A stretch of DNA of 11,049 nt from Bacteroidales bacterium UBA3824 (GTDB lineage Bacteria; Bacteroidota; Bacteroidia; Bacteroidales; UBA3824). Made by a program: the position numbers and the translations under genes. The stretch is from contig DGIK01000071.1 of assembly GCA_002393195.1 (NCBI GenBank), positions 1-11,049 on the forward strand. The letters are read 5' to 3'. Each line of letters starts with the position of its first letter. Within the stretch, counting starts at the first letter, position 1. Below the pieces are notes generated by a model. That model was not told where the DNA came from, did not search any database, and worked only from the letters and a program-made list of their open reading frames with translations. Positions 1 through 5,845 of the stretch are shown in pieces.

Positions 1-246
1 AACAGCGACAATTTCCGTCAGAGTTCAATCCAGGGCGTTATGAAGCGCATCAAGGCCAAGGGCGCAACGGTAATCATCTATGAACCAACCCTCAACGATG
101 GCGACGATTTCTTTGGTTCTGTTGTGGTGAACGACCTCGCAAAATTTAAGGCGCAGAGCCGTGCAATCCTCGCAAACCGTTATGACGCGGTTTTGGATGA
201 CGTGAAAGACAAGGTTTATACAAGGGATATTTTTAAACGCGATTAA
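1..246 (+). CDS. ugd: UDP-glucose 6-dehydrogenase, C-terminal end (partial)
   Basis: Only the last 81 codons are in the window; the reading frame is open from base 1 and ends at TAA 244-246. The enzyme oxidises UDP-glucose to UDP-glucuronate with NAD+ in the cytoplasm, supplying uronic acid for capsule or other surface polysaccharides. The visible part matches the C-terminal UDP-binding domain of the UDP-glucose/GDP-mannose dehydrogenase family: the run SDNFRQSSI at the left edge, then a Rossmann-like strand ending IIYEP, an FFGS motif, and a DLAKFK/ANRYD segment. The ending [10 protein letters not shown] is typical of the Bacteroidales UDP-glucose form. The ATG at 40 is an internal methionine, not the start. 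The next gene begins one base after the stop, so the two are almost certainly co-transcribed. A related dehydrogenase acting on another UDP-sugar cannot be excluded, because the NAD domain and catalytic cysteine lie outside the window. Confidence 0.85.
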   Translation, partial: NSDNFRQSSIQGVMKRIKAKGATVIIYEPTLNDGDDFFGSVVVNDLAKFKAQSRAILANRYDAVLDDVKDKVYTRDIFKRD

Positions 247-247
247 T

Positions 248-1417
248 ATGTTGGACAAATCAGCAAAAATTTACGTCGCCGGACACAATGGTTTGGTTGG
301 GTCGGCGATTTGGAACAATCTCAAAAAGCGTGGCTACAACAATCTCGTTGGACGCAGCCACAGGGAACTCGACCTCACTGACCAAGTGGCGGTCAAGAAA
401 TTTTTTGACGACGAAAAGCCTGACGCCGTGGTACTTGCGGCGGCGTTTGTGGGCGGTATTATGGCAAATTCGCTTTACAGGGCGGATTTCATAATGATGA
501 ATATGAAAATCCAGTGCAATGTCATTGGCGAGGCTTACGCGCACGGCGTGCAGAGGTTGCTTTTCCTCGGCAGCACGTGCATCTATCCCAAAAACGCGCC
601 GCAGCCGATGAAGGAGGACGCGCTCTTGACTTCGCCCCTCGAATATACAAACGAGGAATACGCCATTGCTAAGATTGCCGGATTGAAGATGTGCGAATCT
701 TACAACCTCCAATACGGCACCAATTATATCGCTGTGATGCCGACCAATTTGTATGGACCTAACGACAATTTCCATCTTGAAAATTCGCACGTGATGCCCG
801 CAATGATGCGCAAAATTTATCTTGCAAAACTCATTCACGACAACGATTGGCAGCGCATCACCATCGACCTCAACAAGCGTCCCGTGGAAGGCATAGACGG
901 CAAGGCAGACCACGCCGAAATCCTGAAAGTATTGGCAAAATACGGTATTGAAAACAACAAGGTAACTCTCTGGGGCACAGGCACTCCGCTGCGCGAATTT
1001 TTGTGGAGCGAGGATATGGCTGATGCTTCGGTGCACGTGCTTGTGAATGTGAATTTCTCCGACATCATCGGCATCGAAAAATATTCAAGCGTTCATTATG
1101 GCGCGTCCGTTGATGGTGCGGTTGACCGCAATCACAGCGCGGGTAGGGGAGGGGCAATCCCGTCTCTCGGCGAAATCCGCAACTGCCACATCAATGTCGG
1201 CACCGGCAAGGAGTTGACAATCCGTCAGTTGTCTGAATTGGTTGTGAAGGCAGTTGGCTTTGAAGGAGAAGTAGTTTTCGACGCCACAAAACCCGACGGC
1301 ACTATGCGCAAACTCATCGACGTCTCCAAACTCCATTCACTCGGCTGGACGCACAAGGTGGAGATTGAGGAAGGCGTCGGCAAGTTGTTTGAGTGGTATA
1401 AGGAATCGTTAGGATAG
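248..1417 (+). CDS. fcl: GDP-L-fucose synthase
   Basis: This short-chain dehydrogenase/reductase-type enzyme converts GDP-4-keto-6-deoxy-mannose to GDP-L-fucose by epimerisation at C3 and C5 and NADPH-dependent reduction. The 389-residue protein shows the N-terminal nucleotide-binding glycine motif AGHNGLVGSAIW (11-22), GSTCIYP (108-114) carrying the catalytic Ser109 and Cys111, the YxxxK pair Tyr138/Lys142, and a candidate catalytic His181 in NSHVMPAMM. The C-terminal half has the family signatures LWGTGTPLREFLWSEDMA (241-258) and NVGTGKE (316-322). It is longer than the roughly 320 residues of the Escherichia coli enzyme; the extra length sits mainly near residues 190-235 and 270-308. The start at 248 follows the upstream stop by one base, which supports a shared operon for surface-glycan precursors. 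No clear Shine-Dalgarno is seen, as is common in this phylum. GDP-mannose 4,6-dehydratase, the preceding pathway step, is not in the window. Confidence 0.93.
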   Translation: MLDKSAKIYVAGHNGLVGSAIWNNLKKRGYNNLVGRSHRELDLTDQVAVKKFFDDEKPDAVVLAAAFVGGIMANSLYRADFIMMNMKIQCNVIGEAYAHGVQRLLFLGSTCIYPKNAPQPMKEDALLTSPLEYTNEEYAIAKIAGLKMCESYNLQYGTNYIAVMPTNLYGPNDNFHLENSHVMPAMMRKIYLAKLIHDNDWQRITIDLNKRPVEGIDGKADHAEILKVLAKYGIENNKVTLWGTGTPLREFLWSEDMADASVHVLVNVNFSDIIGIEKYSSVHYGASVDGAVDRNHSAGRGGAIPSLGEIRNCHINVGTGKELTIRQLSELVVKAVGFEGEVVFDATKPDGTMRKLIDVSKLHSLGWTHKVEIEEGVGKLFEWYKESLG

Positions 1418-1494
1418 TTGAAAGTTGAAAATTGAAAATTGAAAATTGGAAATTGAAATTTCGAAATTCGTAATTCATAATTCTTCATTATTGA
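1418..1494. repeat. Degenerate 7-bp tandem repeat (TTGAAAA-like, about 11 units)
   Basis: Starting on the first base after the fcl stop codon, the sequence keeps a strict 7-base period for about eleven units with no insertion or deletion. Each unit begins with TT. The first six are near TTGAAAA (starting at 1418, 1425, 1432, 1439, 1446 and 1453), and later units drift to TTCGAAA, TTCGTAA, TTCATAA and beyond. The array ends where the terminator stem begins. It encodes nothing convincing on either strand; a minus-strand reading through it gives only low-complexity Phe/Asn-rich peptide. Similar AT-rich runs are, from memory, frequent between genes in Bacteroidales. Confidence 0.75.
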
Positions 1495-1497
1495 AAT

Positions 1498-1530
1498 AAC
1501 CAAAGGGTTGGCGATGCCAACCCTTTGGTT
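1498..1530. terminator. Bidirectional intrinsic terminator between fcl and the amylase gene
   Basis: A perfect 15-bp stem (1498-1512 with 1516-1530) closes on a 3-base loop (GAT). On the plus strand it is followed by GTTTT at 1531-1535. On the minus strand it is followed by ATTT and preceded by an A-rich stretch, so it could also end the sus-like operon. The two operons converge here, which fits a shared two-way terminator. The T-tract is better on the plus strand. Confidence 0.85.
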
Positions 1531-1536
1531 GTTTTG

Positions 1537-1553
1537 GCGGGCGGGACGCCCGC
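1537..1553. repeat. Small GC-rich palindrome (REP-like)
   Basis: GCGGGC at 1537-1542 is the inverse complement of GCCCGC at 1548-1553 with a 5-base loop. It lies between the terminator hairpin and the amylase stop codon. Its high GC content contrasts with the AT-rich DNA to its left. It resembles a short repetitive extragenic palindrome but has no second copy in this window, so its repetitive nature is inferred. It might simply strengthen termination of the minus-strand operon. Confidence 0.45.
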
Positions 1554-1559
1554 GCTCCA

Positions 1560-2975
1560 TTATTTGGTGTAGATGACGAAGCCTTTTTGGGGGACGGTGA
1601 TTTTGGCGGGGGCGGCGATGGTCTCGGAAATTTTTTCGGGAGCATTGCCGCCGTTGTATTTTTGGGTGTAGGTGCCGGGGAGTGCGCCGTCTATTTCTAC
1701 GTCGATGGCGGATGTACCAAGGTTGATTACTGTAAGTACGGCGTCGTTGCCGCTTGCACGTGTGTAGGCAAATGTCTGCGGACTTGATGTCTTGTGGATG
1801 ATGATTTGGGCATCGTCGCGCAGGGCTGTGGTGGCGTGTTTGATGGCGGCGATGTTTTTGATGATTGAGTACATCTTTTCGTCGCGGTTGTCCCAATTGA
1901 TTTTGGTGTCGTTGAAATAATCGAGGATTTGTTTGCCGCCAATCTCCTGACCGTTGTACAGGAGCGGCATACCATTGAAGGTAAATAACAATGCCGTGAG
2001 CGGGTAAACATTCTCGCCGTAAATGTCGGAAATGAGGTGTCCGCCGTCGTTGTAATTTTGGTCGTGGTTGGTGAGATAAATCATACGCTTGACGGGCTTG
2101 ATGGCATCGGATGCGGCGAGCATATTTTCGCAAACTTTCTGCAACGACGAGCCGCTGATGCCTTTGCCAACTGTCTTGTACAGACCGCCTTCCTGAAATC
2201 CCCAAGCGTAATCGTATTCAAAGCCGGTGGATACAAGGCGGCGATTGTTAGAGTCGGTGAGGTCGCCCTCGGCAAGGAATGTGATCGACTTGCCAGGCTT
2301 GTGGTTTTTCACTTCGGGAATGGCTGATGCCCAGTAGGTTGCCGGTATTTCAGGCGAACTTACGTAGTCGCAGCGATAGCCGTCGATGTCTGCCTGGTCA
2401 ATCCAAAATTTGAGGCAGTCGGTCATCGCCTTGGCGAGGTCGGGGTTGGTGTAGTCGAGTTGGAAAACATCGCCGTAATTGTTGGGGTGTATCATACTGC
2501 CGTTTTTCTTCTTGTAAAATTCGGGGTTGGACGACACCCATTTTGCGTCGGTGGCGGTGTGATTTGGCACCCAGTCGAGCCACACTTGGAGGTCAATTTT
2601 GTGGGCGGCTTCCACCAACGCTTTGAGGTCGTCGATGGTGCCGTATTTGGGATTGGTGGCTTGGAAGTCGGTGGCGGCGTATGGACTGTTGATGCCGCCT
2701 CCACGCGGGTAGATTGGCATCAGCCAAACGATGTCAACACCGAGATTTTTCAGGTCTTGAAGTCGGGCGGCGGCGGCATTGAAAGTGCCTTCCTTTGTAA
2801 ACGAACCCACATTGAGTTCGTAGATGACGTAATTGTTGCCGGTGGCTTCGGGGTAGGTGATTGACTCTGTGTCGTTGGGAGCGTCGCCTTGTGTGGCGTC
2901 GTTGTCGCTGTCCTTGTTGCAGCCGCAAGACGAAAACAGTATTGCAGCCGCTATGATTGAGATAATCTTTTTCAT
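1560..2975 (-). CDS. GH13 alpha-amylase family lipoprotein (SusG-like role)
   Basis: Predicted endo-acting alpha-glucan hydrolase, 471 residues. The start is taken as ATG at 2975 because it opens directly onto the signal peptide MKKIISIIAAAILFSSC; the frame also allows a TTG two codons upstream. Cys17 is the likely lipidation site, and the acidic stretch after it (NKDSDND) resembles the surface-export signal of Bacteroidota lipoproteins, so a surface location like SusG is likely. The GH13 barrel shows its conserved regions: DWVPNHT (134-140), QLDYTNP (172-178), GYRCD (199-203) with nucleophile Asp203, AEGD (235-238) with acid/base Glu236, and TNHDQ (302-306) with transition-state Asp305. A beta-sandwich domain C covers about 395-471. 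All catalytic residues are intact. It is shorter than B. thetaiotaomicron SusG (about 690 residues) and has no room for an inserted starch-binding domain. It is the last gene of the sus-like operon. The exact substrate (starch, glycogen or pullulan) is not decided by the sequence. Confidence 0.92.
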   Translation of the reverse strand: MKKIISIIAAAILFSSCGCNKDSDNDATQGDAPNDTESITYPEATGNNYVIYELNVGSFTKEGTFNAAAARLQDLKNLGVDIVWLMPIYPRGGGINSPYAATDFQATNPKYGTIDDLKALVEAAHKIDLQVWLDWVPNHTATDAKWVSSNPEFYKKKNGSMIHPNNYGDVFQLDYTNPDLAKAMTDCLKFWIDQADIDGYRCDYVSSPEIPATYWASAIPEVKNHKPGKSITFLAEGDLTDSNNRRLVSTGFEYDYAWGFQEGGLYKTVGKGISGSSLQKVCENMLAASDAIKPVKRMIYLTNHDQNYNDGGHLISDIYGENVYPLTALLFTFNGMPLLYNGQEIGGKQILDYFNDTKINWDNRDEKMYSIIKNIAAIKHATTALRDDAQIIIHKTSSPQTFAYTRASGNDAVLTVINLGTSAIDVEIDGALPGTYTQKYNGGNAPEKISETIAAPAKITVPQKGFVIYTK

Positions 2976-2995
2976 AATCAATTATTTTTTTGTTA

Positions 2996-3031
2996 AACGG
3001 TCGGAAACCATTCCGTAAGCCCCCGACCGTT
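2996..3031. other. Intergenic inverted repeat upstream of the amylase gene
   Basis: A 9-bp perfect inverted repeat (2996-3004 with 3023-3031) encloses an 18-base loop in the 86-base gap between the SusE/F-like gene and the amylase gene. Read in the transcription direction (minus), it is followed by TTAACAAAAAAATAAT and then the ATG, so it lacks a T-tract and is not a standard terminator. It may be a processing or stabilising hairpin, an attenuator, or a protein-binding site that sets amylase level relative to the upstream genes. Confidence 0.5.
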
Positions 3032-3061
3032 GACTAATATTAAATAAAACAATTACATTAC

Positions 3062-4219
3062 TTAATTCTTGTTCCAATCGTAAGATGCGCCGTCGGTGAA
3101 TTGAACGCCGTCCAAGAATTTCATATCGTTGTCGGTGCTGATGATGAAATATTCGGGAATGGCGGGTGCGGCGGTGAAATCGTATTCGTAAGTGAATTTG
3201 CCGTCCGCGCTGCTCGTCAAAACGAGTTTGTCGCCGGGCCAGCCTGCCTCGGTGAGTTGTCCCAAGGCTTCGGTGTCGTTCCAAGCCCAAACGTAAAACA
3301 CGATGTCCTTGTCGGTCTCTACGATTACCTTGTTGCCGGCGACAGTGGTTTTTACATTGTCGGGCAGGTTGGAATTGTCTGCCGGTTCGGGCTCGGGAGC
3401 GGGCTGAACGGGCGATTCGCTGTCGGTGGTGAATGTGCCGTCGGCATTGATGGTTACATACACCGACGCGCTAAACACGCCAACGAAAATGTCGTTGATT
3501 TGCACGCCGTTGTCGTTGTTGTTGGCGATGAGATGCTCATTTTTGGAGCCGATTTTTTCCTTCACGTCAAAGGCATAATAAGTCTTGCCGTTGACCTCTA
3601 CCGTCTCCACAGCCTCCATTCCTGGCCACGTGCCGATGGCATCGTTTTCGTCGCCCCAGGCGTACAGGCGGAGTGCGTCCCAACCGGCTTCGTTGCAGAT
3701 GTAGAACCTCGGGTTGGGGTCTGCAAATTTGATTACAGAAGACACCGTGATAGGCTGCGATGCCAGACCGTCGGCGATGTTGGAGCCGGGGAGAATCAGG
3801 ACGCGGAATTGAAGATTGCCCGTCCACGGCTTGATTGGCGTTGCGAGGTCGCCCTTCCACGCACACACCGCGCTGCATATCGCGTCGTAACTTACGGTAA
3901 ACTTGTCGGTGCTGTCGTAATTCTGTTTTTCGATGGTGACGGGTGCTGAAAAATCGCCATCCGCCATATCCACTTGCAGAGCGTATTGGGTCTTGTTGTC
4001 CTTTGCGCCGAGAATGGTCTCATTACCGTCAACAACAAACTTGCCCGGCGAGAAGAAAAATGTGTACTTGTCCTGACTGCCGTCTATGGCGTCCGACATT
4101 GCGGCGAGAGTGGGCGCAGTGCTCGCGTTGAAATCGATGCGCGGCATATCGTCGTCCTGCTTCTCGCAAGCGGCAAACACCACTGCCGCCGTCAAAATTG
4201 CTGATATGTATGCTTTCAT
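3062..4219 (-). CDS. SusE/SusF-like surface glycan-binding lipoprotein with two starch-binding-like modules
   Basis: Predicted 385-residue outer-membrane lipoprotein that binds alpha-glucan at the cell surface next to SusCD. The signal peptide (1-17) ends in VFAAC with lipid-bearing Cys18, followed by EKQDDD, a strong match to the Bacteroidota surface-export signal. Residues 27-165 resemble the SusE N-terminal immunoglobulin-like domain (PRIDFNASTAPTL and a later FRVLILPG). Two similar modules follow, at about 171-268 and 289-385. Each carries the starch-binding pattern: YAWGDENDAIGTWPGM (186-201) and VWAWNDTEALGQL to GWPGDK (310-331), as in CBM26-type domains. A Pro/Glu linker (271-280) separates them. 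The ATG at 4261 in frame is rejected as the start because it would put 14 Lys/Ser/Asn-rich residues before the signal peptide. One gene stands where B. thetaiotaomicron has separate susE and susF. Family membership is clear, but assignment to SusE rather than SusF is not. Confidence 0.85.
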   Translation of the reverse strand: MKAYISAILTAAVVFAACEKQDDDMPRIDFNASTAPTLAAMSDAIDGSQDKYTFFFSPGKFVVDGNETILGAKDNKTQYALQVDMADGDFSAPVTIEKQNYDSTDKFTVSYDAICSAVCAWKGDLATPIKPWTGNLQFRVLILPGSNIADGLASQPITVSSVIKFADPNPRFYICNEAGWDALRLYAWGDENDAIGTWPGMEAVETVEVNGKTYYAFDVKEKIGSKNEHLIANNNDNGVQINDIFVGVFSASVYVTINADGTFTTDSESPVQPAPEPEPADNSNLPDNVKTTVAGNKVIVETDKDIVFYVWAWNDTEALGQLTEAGWPGDKLVLTSSADGKFTYEYDFTAAPAIPEYFIISTDNDMKFLDGVQFTDGASYDWNKN

Positions 4220-4224
4220 AATTT

Positions 4225-4254
4225 TCGATTTGTTGATTTTTGATTTGTTGATTT
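4225..4254. repeat. 15-bp tandem duplication in the susD-susE/F spacer
   Basis: Two adjacent copies of a 15-base unit (4225-4239 and 4240-4254) differ at one base. On the minus strand each unit contains AAATCAACAAATC. The repeat fills most of the gap between the susD stop and the downstream ATG, that is, the ribosome-loading region of the SusE/F-like gene. A change in copy number would alter that spacing. Confidence 0.7.
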
Positions 4255-4267
4255 CCCTCATTCCTAA

Positions 4268-5824
4268 TTAAAATCCTTCGTTTTGTTTCAGGTTTGAATT
4301 GGCGGAAACGTCGGTTGATGGGAGGGGGAAGAGGGTGTATTTGCTGTCGATGGAATTGATGCCAGACGCGTTGCCGCCTTTCCAAGCCCACGATTTGGTG
4401 AGAAATTTGCCGAAACGGATGAGGTCGGTGCGGCGGTGTCCTTCCCAATAGAGTTCGCGGGCGCGTTCGTCGAGGAGACGGTCGGCGTCAATTTCGGTGA
4501 GAGAACCAATGTTGTGGCTCTTGTTGCCAAATGCGCGTTCTTGGATTTGGTTGTAGAGGTTGACGGCTTTTACCGGGTCGCCCGCGCCTTTGAGCGTTGC
4601 CTCTACATAAAGAAGATAGGCGTCGGCAAGGCGGTAGAATGGGAAATCGGTGTCGGCAAAAGTGCTGTTGGAACCCGCAGAACCGTCGCGATTGAGGTTG
4701 GTGAACTTAACCACGCTCCATCCGCTCTTGTAGGAAGTGTTGTCGGTCATTTCCTTGGTGCGGTCTTCAGTGTAGAAGAGTGCGCGGGAGTCGCCCGGCT
4801 CAAAGAGGTCGCTCAAATCCTGAGGGGCGCGGTTGCCTTCCCAATCCTGGGCAAGTCCGTAATTGGCGAGTGCGCCCATATCCTTGCCCAATGCCGAACC
4901 AATCATAAAGGTGGTGCCGCCGTAGCACTGAGCGTACAATCCGTCAAAGATAATCGGGAAAATGATTTCCGTGGAGAGGTAGTTGTCGGCGTTGAAATTG
5001 TGTTGGTAATTAGCCTCCAAAACATAACCGCCATTGTCGATGATGTCGGCGAGAACGGAGGCGGCATCGTTGTAATGGTTGCCCATACCAAACACCTCCG
5101 CATTGATGTAGAGATTGGCGAGAATCATCTCTGCCACGTACTTATTTACCTTGCCGTAATTGGCGGCAGATTTTTCGGGCAAGTGGTTGGACGCGATTAC
5201 GTCTTTGAGTTCCGATTCTATCCACGGGAAGAAAAACGACCTGCCCTTCTGCTCCGGGAGGTATGCGCCAATGCCGGAATTTTCGTCGGTGTAGGGGATG
5301 TTGCCGTAGAAATTAATCAGTATATAATAACTGAAAGCACGGAGCACCCTCACTTCGGCGCGGTATTCCTGCATCTTGGCGTCGGATTCTGACGTGGAGT
5401 GCAAAAACTCGTTGCAAAATGCAATGTTGACGTACAAGCGGTCATAATTGAGCATAATGAAACGGTTGGTGGGACCCCAGTTGCAGTAGTTGAGACCATT
5501 GAGAGCCTCGTCGCCCCAACTGCACTTGGCTTCGTCGGTGGTGAGTTCTTCGAGATTCCAGAAAGAACGGGTGAAGGTAGCCTCGCCCTGGTCGGCGCCG
5601 ATGATGTCGTTGCCGTTGCTATTGCCCGCGCCGTCCTGACCGTTGATGGAAAATGCCGAATAAATCTTGGCGAGGAAACACTCGGCGGCGGTGTCGTTGT
5701 TCCACGCGGTGGCGGATGTTACCACCGAGGGTGTGAGCGGCTCCACGTCAAGATCTTTGACGCAGGATTCCATTGCAAAGCCCGACGCTAATGCTGCCGC
5801 TATCAATATGTTGCGTTTTTTCAT
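4268..5824 (-). CDS. susD: SusD/RagB family outer-membrane glycan-binding lipoprotein
   Basis: This 518-residue lipoprotein sits on the outer face of the outer membrane, binds the target glycan and caps the SusC transporter. Residues 1-20 are a signal peptide and Cys21 the likely lipid site, although the box MESC is a weak match because of the Glu at -2. The mature N-terminus CVKDLDVEPLTPS is typical of the family. The central helical (TPR-like) part includes RVLRAFSYYILINFYGNIPY (159-178), a recognisable SusD-family segment. The C-terminal signatures are LDERARELYWEGHRRTDLIR (451-470) and LFPLPSTDVSANSNLKQNEGF at the very end. Length is close to B. thetaiotaomicron SusD (551). It starts 21 bases after the susC stop codon and is followed by the SusE/F-like gene and the GH13 enzyme, which point to an alpha-glucan ligand. 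The ligand residues themselves cannot be assigned without a structure-based alignment. Confidence 0.95.
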   Translation of the reverse strand: MKKRNILIAAALASGFAMESCVKDLDVEPLTPSVVTSATAWNNDTAAECFLAKIYSAFSINGQDGAGNSNGNDIIGADQGEATFTRSFWNLEELTTDEAKCSWGDEALNGLNYCNWGPTNRFIMLNYDRLYVNIAFCNEFLHSTSESDAKMQEYRAEVRVLRAFSYYILINFYGNIPYTDENSGIGAYLPEQKGRSFFFPWIESELKDVIASNHLPEKSAANYGKVNKYVAEMILANLYINAEVFGMGNHYNDAASVLADIIDNGGYVLEANYQHNFNADNYLSTEIIFPIIFDGLYAQCYGGTTFMIGSALGKDMGALANYGLAQDWEGNRAPQDLSDLFEPGDSRALFYTEDRTKEMTDNTSYKSGWSVVKFTNLNRDGSAGSNSTFADTDFPFYRLADAYLLYVEATLKGAGDPVKAVNLYNQIQERAFGNKSHNIGSLTEIDADRLLDERARELYWEGHRRTDLIRFGKFLTKSWAWKGGNASGINSIDSKYTLFPLPSTDVSANSNLKQNEGF

Positions 5825-5845
5825 TTCAATTAAGTTTTAGAAGGT

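Noticed and set aside
1136..1155. Possible G-quadruplex in fcl (clustered G-runs)
   Set aside because: Only three runs of three or more G are close together, and a fourth is missing, so a standard intramolecular quadruplex is not supported.
1418..1494. CRISPR array
   Set aside because: The period is only 7 bases with no spacers between units, and no cas gene is present.
1225..2205. Minus-strand open frame (326 codons) spanning fcl, the intergenic repeat and the amylase
   Set aside because: It runs through the terminator and heptad array and gives an Arg/His/Gln-rich peptide, a frame shadow of the GH13 gene joined to antisense of fcl.
2976..2981. TTG start two codons upstream of the amylase ATG
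   Set aside because: The ATG at 2975 is the stronger start codon and begins the signal peptide directly; the TTG adds only two residues.
3101..3949. Open frame (282 codons) on the plus strand opposite the SusE/F-like gene
   Set aside because: It is the antisense of a well-supported lipoprotein gene and has no domain or promoter of its own.
4220..4261. Upstream in-frame ATG at 4261 for the SusE/F-like gene
   Set aside because: It would add 14 residues encoded by the tandem repeat ahead of the signal peptide, which begins cleanly at the ATG at 4219.
4436..5392. Long open frame (318 codons) on the plus strand opposite susD
   Set aside because: It is antisense to a gene with clear family motifs throughout. 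The product has no recognisable domain and a Val/Gly/Glu-rich composition typical of an antisense shadow.
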